Assembly (NCBI RefSeq): GCF_000003605.2
Contig: NW_003132358.1
Location: 177,828-210,356 of the forward strand
From: Saccoglossus kowalevskii
Taxonomy: Eukaryota > Hemichordata > Enteropneusta > Harrimaniidae
DNA length: 32,529 nt
Reading direction: 5' to 3'
Part shown: positions 12,601-18,976 of the stretch, piece by piece
Layout: each line of letters starts with the position of its first letter
Position numbering within the stretch: position 1 is the first letter of the stretch
Notes under the pieces: generated by a model
Told to the model about the DNA's origin: nothing
The model's database searches: none
The model's input: the letters and a program-made list of their open reading frames with translations, nothing else
Program-made: the position numbers and the translations under genes

Positions 12601-13306
12601 TGGTACTCTACAATACAAAGTGCTACTTGTTGCGTTGGAAAGGAATTGTGAAAATGCAGGAAAGACAATAAATGGCCATAATACATAATTCTGACATTTC
12701 GTATACTGTAAAACCATTTAATTTGACTATTTTAATGTTTGAGTCTTTTCACTGGTTTTTTCACATTTAATTTAGCAATTTAAAAGTTTGATGGAGGCAA
12801 ATGTTACCTTTGTCTTCATAACTTCCCATGATGCAATGCACAACAATGGAAATGTTACAAAGTTACACACCTTGAGATTAAGAATTGAACAGATCTTGAT
12901 ACTGGGTGGGGGGGGGGGATGAAAATGACAAATATTGTTTTTTTCTCAAACTTTTTTATTCTACCTCTGTTACAAACATATACTATTTGCTTCAACATGT
13001 CTCCAAAGTTTTTGAGACTGTGAACTTGTAAGTCGAGTGCTTTCGTGATAACTGATAAGCGTCTGTGATGCTATTGTGTACAATCAGTGGCGTGTGGAAT
13101 GCCATCGTTTGACAAACATTTTTAAAAGAGATTGACGCTTTATGAAAAGATAGATTTGATCTCTTTTGTCAACCAATCAGGTGTGTTTATTTGTTTTTCT
13201 CCTGTAGCCTGCTAAAGTCACCGCTCACTGGCACAAAGGAACCACTTTAATGATCAAGTTTGAAGAGTCTGTGATAACGCGTGATAAATCTTTAGATTCC
13301 AGATAG
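564..13306 (+). CDS. TRAPPC5: TRAPPC5, TRAPP complex subunit 5 (Trs31/Bet3 family); 5' partial, six exons
   Basis: Core subunit of the TRAPP tethering complexes, which act as exchange factors for Rab1/Ypt1-type GTPases in ER-Golgi and Golgi traffic (known for the family). Exons: 564-652, 1115-1241, 2108-2165, 3127-3186, 12282-12346, 13208-13306, each bounded by AG and GT. Phases fit at every junction, giving 165 residues colinear with about residue 23 to the end of the roughly 188-residue vertebrate protein. Landmarks are FALLFSEMVQYCQNRV, RETKLLNMLLFIK, LFGKEADKLEHANDD, YYIIEKE, ISVPKDKG, NCAAFTAGIVEAVL and PAKVTAHWHKGTTLMIKFEE, ending at TAG 13304-13306. The first exon (about 22 residues with the initiator Met) was not found in 1-563 and is presumably upstream. 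Intron 4 is unusually long (9,095 bp). Recognition is from remembered family sequence, not a database search; the identity is very secure. Confidence 0.96.
653..1114 (+). other. TRAPPC5 intron, 462 bp
   Basis: GT-AG intron between two confirmed exons. Nothing else recognised. Confidence 0.9.
1115..1241 (+). CDS. TRAPPC5: TRAPPC5 exon
   Basis: The acceptor ttcattttag ends at 1114 and the donor gtaaga starts at 1242. The exon gives one base to the preceding Lys codon and then 42 codons, from LSELGQHVGFRILD to IKTTLWK, leaving in phase 0. This is the Bet3-fold core region. Confidence 0.95.
1242..2107 (+). other. TRAPPC5 intron, 866 bp
   Basis: GT-AG intron. AT-rich, with no repeat or gene recognised. 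Confidence 0.9.
2108..2165 (+). CDS. TRAPPC5: TRAPPC5 exon
   Basis: The acceptor ttttgcag ends at 2107. It encodes TLFGKEADKLEHANDDEKT plus the first base of a Tyr codon. The donor, T|gtatcc at 2166 followed by a T run, is a weak match to consensus, but it is the position that joins in phase to the YIIEKE exon. Confidence 0.92.
2166..3126 (+). other. TRAPPC5 intron, 961 bp
   Basis: GT-AG intron with a weak donor (gtatcc) followed by a T run. No other feature recognised. Confidence 0.88.
3127..3186 (+). CDS. TRAPPC5: TRAPPC5 exon
   Basis: The acceptor catcacag ends at 3126 and the donor gtaaat starts at 3187. It completes Tyr, encodes YIIEKESLVNKFISVPKDK and leaves one base of a Gly codon that is completed 9 kb downstream. 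Confidence 0.93.
3325..3950 (+). repeat. Degenerate tandem array, about four ~156-167 bp units
   Basis: Units begin near 3334, 3490, 3652 and 3819. Each has, in order, a TTGAAAACC-like start, an ATTGctttgATAC-like block, a gtaGGcaCCttgg-like block, a GTCAGATTT block, a TTTGTGACgATATC-like block, CTATTTTTA and TTTTTGGTAAAAA. Spacing and order are kept while the bases have diverged. A related array lies in opposite orientation at 22126-22445. Confidence 0.75.
3953..4310 (+). repeat. Minisatellite, ~44-bp unit, degenerating downstream
   Basis: Successive units carry GGATTTTGCACAAG, then aaatGTTCTCCCATTGGC, then AGCCATCTT. The first three to four copies (3953 to about 4090) are clear. Later ones (to about 4310) are shortened and diverged. 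It follows the ~160-bp array directly, within the TRAPPC5 long intron. Confidence 0.8.
5842..5857 (+). repeat. Poly-T tract
   Basis: A run of about 16 T inside the long intron. Similar short homopolymers occur at about 6160-6190, 6307 and 7575-7589. Confidence 0.8.
8365..8575. mobile_element. MITE with CTGTAAAA-type terminal inverted repeats, TA target
   Basis: The left end reads TACTGTAAAATTACTAATTT then CACTGGGTTT. The right end, reverse-complemented, reads TACTGTGAAAAGGATTAATT then ATTCACTGGGTTTT. The termini are inverted copies of about 33 bp, flanked by TA on both sides as expected for Tc1/mariner-type insertion. There is no coding capacity, so it is non-autonomous. It is related in end sequence to the elements at 14112-14313 and 14724-14935. 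Confidence 0.72.
11893..12235 (+). repeat. 38-bp minisatellite, about nine copies
   Basis: The consensus unit is built from CATGTTATTCATGTTCATTA and TGTTCTTGATACATGTAT. Adjacent units start at 12054, 12092 and 12130, exactly 38 bp apart. Outer copies are more diverged. The array ends about 45 bp before the TRAPPC5 acceptor at 12281, so it abuts the branch-point region. Open frames across it are repeat artefacts. Confidence 0.88.
12282..12346 (+). CDS. TRAPPC5: TRAPPC5 exon
   Basis: The acceptor tatgttacag ends at 12281 and the donor gtgagt starts at 12347. After completing Gly it encodes GLNCAAFTAGIVEAVLNGCN plus Phe. NCAxFTAGIVEAVL is a strongly conserved TRAPPC5 block. Confidence 0.95.
12347..13207 (+). 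other. TRAPPC5 intron, 861 bp
   Basis: GT-AG intron. From 12704 it carries a fragment starting TACTGTAAAA with ttttCACTGG, resembling one end of the CTGTAAAA MITE family, and a G run near 12907. No gene was seen. Confidence 0.88.
13208..13306 (+). CDS. TRAPPC5: TRAPPC5 last coding exon
   Basis: The acceptor tttttctcctgtag ends at 13207. It encodes PAKVTAHWHKGTTLMIKFEE and onward to LDSR, then TAG at 13304-13306. The C-terminus has the same length and character as vertebrate TRAPPC5. Confidence 0.96.
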   Translation, partial: PAKVTAHWHKGTTLMIKFEESVITRDKSLDSR

Positions 13307-14111
13307 CACCTTCTGCTGGATATCTCCCATCAGTCTTTGCAGTTATTCGGCCATCATTGTGCAGAAATCATTATATTTATCGTACAGTAATGCATTTTTG
13401 TATCGTTATTGCATCATTTATTCTGAACTAAGAACTGGTCCTGCTGGATATACCGGACAGTATTGTATATTTCAGACCATAATTTACCTGGATTTATGAA
13501 TGACTTATTTTGGATGAAGTCCCAATTAGTGTTCTATATTTGTTCTTCGAAAGTAATGTTTTGCAGTATGTGTTCCACGTGTTATTTTTTGTTGCTGACA
13601 GTTCAGTGTAAGCTAAACTCCTTTAGGTGCAGGAGTGCTCAACATAATATTTCCTGTTGATCTGTATGTGCAGTGAAGTATATTTCACCATTCAGAAATT
13701 AAACCCTTATCACATTTTTTTTCTGTTGATTTTGGTCAAGCCCTGTATGCAATGAAAAATTATTTTCATTTGGCCCAAAATTAACAAAGAAATTATGAAA
13801 AAGACACATTGCACCAATATTTACTGACATGCAAATACATATATGGTATTCAATGGTTCATTCAGCTGAATATTATTTAATATATATGTTAGCTTGCACT
13901 TGAAGTTGATAATTTTAGATTTATTTATTTGTTTTTTGACAATTATAAGACCTACTGCCAATATTAAAATTAATAAAATTGAGAGAAAAATTGGTCATAA
14001 TTTATTTTTAGTTCAGAAGTATTAAGAAAACTGTCTGAAAAAATGTAAGGCTTTGTAAGGCTTTACATTTTTGGAACAATTTCTACAGGAATTTGTATTA
14101 CGTTAAAGAAT
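13307..14111 (+). other. TRAPPC5 3' UTR and flank
   Basis: Non-coding sequence after the TAG. A canonical AATAAA at 13972-13977, just after ATTAAA, is a possible polyadenylation signal about 0.67 kb downstream of the stop. The transcript end cannot be fixed from sequence alone. Confidence 0.4.
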
Positions 14112-14313
14112 TATGTCATATTAAAAAAATAAAAAATATTTATCCGAATTTCTCTTGCTGAAGGAATGATTCAGCGAAAATAAAATCCAGCAAATATACC
14201 TTCTTTCCTATATTTTACATTAAAAAAATCAGTGAAAATTAATTCCATACAAAACGTCCAAAAAGTCTTTTCAGAGAAAATTAATTCCAGCTAAAATAAA
14301 GTATTTTACAGTA
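14112..14313. mobile_element. Degenerate CTGTAAAA-type MITE, copy A
   Basis: From about 14150 this matches the copy at 14724-14935 base for base over long stretches (GCTGAAGGAATGATTCAGCG, AATTCCATACAAAACGTCC, AATTCCAGCTAAAATAAA). It ends ATTTTACAGTA at 14313. The left end has decayed and the start is approximate. Confidence 0.65.
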
Positions 14314-14723
14314 GTAGTCCAGAAATACCAATAACTCTAAAAGGAATATCCCAGAATGCAACTCTAACATAGTTAGAAATTGTTCATATACTATTACTTC
14401 AAAAAAGCATTAAAATTTTCAACTATTTGGGGAATAAACAAAAATCAAGAAAAACAAAATGTACATTTCCTGGATTTATGAAATCCTGCCACGTACTGAT
14501 GTAGACAAGTGACATTTGCCAGATTTTTGTTGAACAAGAACTGTTTGTCACCAATCTCAAAGGATTATGCGTAATGACAGATGCTGTTAAAACCTAAATC
14601 ATGTTATCCAGCTGTCATTGGCATTAGGGATTGTGGAAAGTGAAGATACAAGAAAAACACATGTCAACTTATTGAAGGTAGTCAATTGAAAACTGAATAA
14701 AACCATAGTAACAGAAAATCAAA

Positions 14724-14935
14724 TACTGTATAATACTTTATTTTCACTTGGAATTTATTTTCGCTATTTTTGCTGAAGGAATGATTCAGCGAAAATAAAA
14801 TCCAGTGAATATACCTTTTTTCCTATATTTTACATTCAACTTGTAAAAAATCAGTGAAAATAAATTCCATACAAAACGTCCAAAAAAACTTTTCAGTGAA
14901 AATTAATTCCAGCTAAAATAAATTATTTTACAGTA
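14724..14935. mobile_element. CTGTAAAA-type MITE, copy B
   Basis: The left end is TACTGTATAATACTTTATTT and continues TTCACTTGGAATTTATTTT. The right end, reverse-complemented, is TACTGTAAAATAATTTATTT and continues TAGCTGGAATTAATTTT. It is 212 bp between TA dinucleotides and non-coding. Copy A lies about 0.6 kb upstream in the same orientation. Confidence 0.75.
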
Positions 14936-16019
14936 TATGTATGTATTCTTGGTTCAATTTTGCATTTCATCTATATTGTATATTCTTACTTTTCTTCATC
15001 ATACTATTACAGACGTTTATTTATAGGGTGCTGTTTCAAGCTTTATGGAAAATTAAACGTCGAAGGCATTCATTGGAATTACAGTTATAATTATACGAGT
15101 GTTTAATGACATAGAGGGCAGTGTTTTAGATACTCACTGGTAGCAATGTGCTGATATTTTTTTTTAAAATGAACTTCATTTTGTTCAATCATTTCAGATA
15201 AAGGGCCTAAGTATTTTCTGTTCAATTTACTGTTTTACATCCAAAATATGGCAAATACTCAGAAATGTCCCATAACGCTAGTTGCGTTTTTGAACAAAAT
15301 GTCAAATTTTGGGACAAATGAAACCCTTGAGTCATCAGATGATGCATAGTAAAATAATATTTGTCGTATTCGATTTATAGACATTTGAAATAATCTTTTT
15401 TTTAATTTTTTTTCCTGGAATTTCCCATTCTAAATTACGCAAAGATCAAAGACGTACATTCTCAAACTTTCTCACCTGCGTTCTCTTCGCATGCAAAATT
15501 TGATGTTAATTACTACAAGATTCAATGTTGTTTCAAAAGATAAAAACCAATTTTAATTTGGGACTATACTGAGGAAAAAAATGACAATTAACAATTGGAG
15601 TAATAAGGTTTTTGCATGGAAATTATTTTTGAAGGCATATTTGCATCTATCAACCTCTAGACGGTGCTGTTTTCATAGATGGATACCAAGTCTTGTGTTT
15701 GAATTCAAAATGGCTGCTGTTGTGGCATAATGCTATAGGAGAATCACTAGGTATTGCATATATAAGTATTTGTCCCTTTCACTCGTTTATGTTAACATTT
15801 CATCTCCAGAGGGCGGTATTTATATGATAGGTTCTCTAGAGGGCGGTATTTATAGGATAGGTTCTCTAGAGGACGGTATTTATAGGATAGGTGATTGACA
15901 TTCTATTTTCCAAGAGAACAATCAAAATAGGATCTGTTTAGTTTTTACTAGATACTTTATTCCTCCAATTTATGTTTTTGTTTTGTTTTTTATTTTAATC
16001 TGGCCCTGATTAAGTCCTA
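14936..16019. other. Intergenic stretch between TRAPPC5 and SELENOP
   Basis: AT-rich and non-coding. Apart from the 30-bp tandem repeat at 15808-15892 nothing was recognised. Confidence 0.6.
15808..15892 (+). repeat. 30-bp tandem repeat, 2.8 copies
   Basis: Units start at 15808, 15838 and 15868. Each reads AGAGGGCGGTATTTATAGGA then TAGGTTCTCT. Copy 1 has one variant base in the middle, copy 3 has GGAC for GGGC, and copy 3 stops after 25 bp. Near-identity indicates a recent expansion. Confidence 0.92.
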
Positions 16020-16350
16020 TAATAATAATTAAGAGTTTGTATAGCGCCTCATATCCATCACGATGATGCCCAATGATGCTGTCAGTTCACAGAAATGCTC
16101 TCTGAAACATACAAATTTTGGGTTTAGATTTGAAAATGTTTAAACTGGCTGCAGAACGAATGTCTGTTGGTAACTGATTCCATAATGGCGGAGAAGCATG
16201 TGAGAATGAGCGATCGCCATGTGTCTTGAGTCTGGCTCTGGGCACTGTAAGTGTAGATGTATTACTTGAACGAAGAGTTCTACCAAGTTGACAAAGTTGA
16301 ATCAAGTCTGATATGTAGTTCTGACCTACCATCTCCTTAAAATAAATCAT
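16020..16350 (-). pseudogene. 5'-truncated CR1/L2-like LINE fragment: reverse transcriptase C-terminal end and 3' tail
   Basis: On the minus strand 16350-16087 stays open for 87 codons and ends with the typical post-RT segment of CR1/L2-type non-LTR retrotransposons: LGRTLRSSNTSTLTVPRAR, then SFSHASPPLWNQLPTDIRSA, then a stop. After the stop the 3' part has GGCGCTATACAAACTCTTAA followed by an (ATT)n tail at about 16020-16030, a usual 3' terminus for such elements in marine invertebrates. Everything 5' of the RT tail is missing, as in target-primed insertions that abort early. It is inactive, and the family name is by resemblance only. Confidence 0.85.
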
Positions 16351-16467
16351 TTTTCAAGAGCTCATTAGAATGCATTTATAACAACGATATTCACATAAGA
16401 GGGATATTTAGTTTTCTGAGTAATGCAGAAGTCTGATTTCTTGGTTGTAATAAAAAAAACGCAATTT

Positions 16468-16493
16468 TATTTTTATTTATTTATTTATTTTAG
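16468..16493 (+). repeat. (ATTT)n-like microsatellite
   Basis: A run of TTTATTTATTTATT type between the LINE fragment and the SELENOP 3' region. Confidence 0.8.
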
Positions 16494-16971
16494 TCTCCAC
16501 ATGTTTAAAACTGTTATGCTTAGCTTTGTGTTGGTAGCAAAGAAAACAAACTCGCAAATACAACTTTTCTGTAGTTTTCAGGTTTTCTGCCTTCCCGGTC
16601 CATTTCATGAAACAGATTTTCAGAAAGACGTCATATAGAAAACTACAAAAACAAGTTTTTTTGTTGAGCAGAAATCAGTTACTGCTAACACAAAGAGATG
16701 CATAATTTATTTTATAACAAATTACAGATCACTGGAATTAATTCTATTACAAACTTCTCAATTAAATTTTTTTATACTTTTTTAACTGTTTGTTTCATCA
16801 ACCTCTGGTACCACCTACATGGTCATATTGCAGACAAAATAAAACATATTTTTGCTCCGGATAATAAAAAATATATAATAAAGATAAAATCATTCATAAA
16901 AACAAATGTATTGTAAAATAACAATAACAAAATCTTTAAATAATCAACAATGACTACTACCTGCAGATGAA
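16494..16971. other. Intergenic, nothing recognised
   Basis: Very AT-rich. Short ORFs without family resemblance. Confidence 0.6.
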
Positions 16972-17061
16972 CTGTAAAGGGTAGACCAGTACAAACTCTA
17001 GGTGGGGAGATGGTACAAAAACCACATTTACCCCCTGTTTGTACTGGTCTGCCCCTTACAG
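16972..17061. repeat. 90-bp near-perfect inverted repeat (pre-miRNA-like hairpin or tiny MITE)
   Basis: The arms are CTGTAAAGGGTAGACCAGTA+CAAAC at 16972-16996 and GTTTGTACTGGTCTGCCCCT+TACAG at 17037-17061. They are 25-bp complements with two differences, one of which is a G-U pair in RNA. The 40-nt centre can partly pair (TGGT with ACCA, GGGG with CCCC) around an ACAAAA loop. Length and arm structure are in the range of a miRNA precursor, but a foldback transposon remnant is equally possible. Confidence 0.8.
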
Positions 17062-17807
17062 CTACATATTTGTGTACAAGGACCCCACAAGTCCATAATC
17101 CACAAATATTTCATGCATTCAAGTAACTTTCTAAAACCTAGATATATTATTTAATAATTTCAACATTATCATTAGTAGTATGATACCGGTATAAAGTTAG
17201 GTGATTTGTACCCAGTTTGTAAATTTGTCAAAGGACGTATGTCACAGTCGTGTGTGTTTGATGTTGGTTCTGTACTATTCACGGCAATGTATGCACTTAT
17301 ATTCATTCACCAATATTGTGAATGCACATGACCGCAAAGACCAACTCCTTTTAGCATAATCTAACTCAAATATATGAAATAAAATACAAATATTTTAAGA
17401 TCAGATTTGGTTAACATCATATATTTTTTAAATTATATAACAAATCTTATTTCAAATCTGGGAAAAATAATAAAGTATTAGTTGGCATTATATAGATAGA
17501 TAATAGATAATGGCACTTCAAATCAGATAATATATGTGATATACAGGAATTTTATAAAAGTGAGCTCGTCAATATTAATTTAAATTCTAGACTTGTATAC
17601 AGAAAGCTACAGATGAGGATTTACAGTATTAATATTGCTTCTGTGAAATATATGAAATTAAACATCATTCACTGATGTTGGACAGTTCAATGTAAATTAT
17701 ATAAAAATAGCTCATCTCTGTACGTCATTAACGTGTGCAGAGAATAGTAATATGCTCATGTATGTCATTGGTGATCACCGCAGCTGCAACCAGTATCATC
17801 CGGTATT
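17062..17807. other. Presumed SELENOP 3' UTR or downstream flank
   Basis: No gene. On the minus strand this lies 0.26-1 kb after the SELENOP stop. It has several small hairpins, for example CATTCAC/GTGAATG near 17300-17325, but no canonical minus-strand AATAAA was found, so the transcript end is unknown. Confidence 0.4.
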
Positions 17808-17866
17808 ATCCAGTTTCAAGGACCCCCTGTTGAGGTTTTGCTTAAAACCTTCATTCGTGGATGATG
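17808..17866 (-). promoter_or_regulatory. Candidate SECIS-like element (weak)
   Basis: On the minus strand, about 0.2 kb after the SELENOP stop: AUCC, a 4-nt loop, AUGA, 11 nt, AAA, 17 nt, then UUGA, a 4-nt loop, GGAU. The order helix I / internal loop / AUGA quartet / 11 nt / unpaired AA / UGA fits eukaryotic SECIS. However, helix II would be mostly G-U pairs and competes with a perfect 7-bp hairpin (AGGUUUU/AAAACCU, 17833-17850). A SECIS must exist if the gene is active; whether this is it is uncertain. Confidence 0.25.
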
Positions 17867-17913
17867 TCATAGCTGGGCTGATCACATGACAGTCTGGTGA
17901 TGACATCATGCCA

Positions 17914-17940
17914 GTCACATGATTTAATTAATCATGTGAC
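17914..17940. repeat. Perfect 11-bp inverted repeat in SELENOP 3' region
   Basis: GTCACATGATT and its exact complement AATCATGTGAC (minus-strand reading) flank a 5-nt AATTA spacer. Further CATGTGAT/ATCACATG copies lie on both sides (about 17881-17964), allowing several alternative hairpins in the presumed 3' UTR. Confidence 0.85.
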
Positions 17941-18020
17941 AAGATGGATCTAATAATCACATGATGATCATGCGACTGATGACATTATGATCATCACCAT
18001 GGCAACATGAGTGGGCGAGA

Positions 18021-18052
18021 GGATTAAGAGCAGACAAGTCTACTCCTAATTC
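18021..18052 (-). promoter_or_regulatory. Stem-loop 12 nt after the SELENOP stop codon
   Basis: Minus-strand arms GAATTAGGAGTAGAC and GTCTGCTCTTAATCC are separated by TT. All but one of 15 positions can pair (two as G-U), closing on a tight loop. It starts 12 nt after the UAG and 18 nt after the last UGA. Structures just downstream of UGA can promote selenocysteine insertion in some selenoprotein mRNAs (known). That role here is inference. Confidence 0.6.
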
Positions 18053-18064
18053 ACTGCATCCAAT

Positions 18065-18976
18065 CTAACATCAACATCACTCGCATCAGCTGTCTTTAAA
18101 GCCCAGCTGATGAAGCCGTTGTCAGGTGACCTCGTTGTGATTGTGAAGCTCCTGTCATCTTTCTGATTCAAATTTGTCATCGTGATCAACATGCTCAAGT
18201 AGCAGATCTTCATCCTGTTTATCATATGATGATGATGACTTTGAATCTTTTGTATTGTTGGGCCGCCTTTCTTTTAAATCTTCATCTTTATCCCTCAACT
18301 GATCTTTCTTTGTGCTCATCTCTTCTGACCACCCTTTGACTTTCCACCAGTCAGCATCTTGCCCGTTGTCTTCATTAGTTTCAGTTGGCCTGTCATCTTT
18401 TCTTTTCATTTCAAAAGAATCTTCATCACTCTCGCTCGACCAATCTTTTCTTGTCGCCTCAAGAGAGTCTTTATCCTTACTTTTCTTGTCATGTGATTCT
18501 TCTTTGCTGTGTTTATCTTCTGATGACCATTTCTCTACCTTCCACCAGTCATCGTCTTTTTTCTTCTCTTCTGATGAGCCGGACTGCCTGCTGCCATCTT
18601 GCTTGCTCTCCTCTGATGAGCCGAACTGCCTGCTGCCATCTTGCTTGCTCTCCTCTGATGAGCCGGACTGCCTGCTGCCATCTTGCTTGCTCTCCTCTGA
18701 TGAGCCGGACTGCCTGCTGCCATCTTGCTTGCTCTCCTCTGATGAGAAAGATCCTGATTTACTCTCCGTGCTGCCATATTTCTTGCTCTCCTCTGATGAC
18801 GCAGAGCCTGATTTATCTTCCCTGCTCTCCATGCTCTCACTATTTTTCTCATCCTGACCAACCATCTGTGACTCATCACTGCTGTTCGTTTGGCTATGGT
18901 TTCTTACTCGCTGTCTTTCCAGTGCTTGTTTTTCAAGATCTTCGACTTCATGCTCAAGTTCAATCAAATAGACCAG
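18065..18976 (-). CDS. SELENOP: SELENOP last exon: acidic Ser-rich repeats and Sec-rich tail
   Basis: The acceptor gattgcacag ends at 18977. The exon opens LVYLIELEHEVEDLEKQALE (coiled-coil-like), then runs through Ser/Glu/Lys/Asp-rich sequence, four 14-residue repeats and two DWWKV boxes. The first C-terminal UGA is at 18157-18155, then 18124-18122, 18088-18086, 18079-18077 and 18073-18071, with UAG at 18067-18065. Between the UGAs the frame stays open and Cys follows three of them directly. Confidence 0.9.

Noticed and set aside
17914-17964. SECIS built on the CATGTGAT inverted repeats
   Set aside because: The stems are strong, but the unpaired AA at the right distance after AUGA and the paired UGA are missing.
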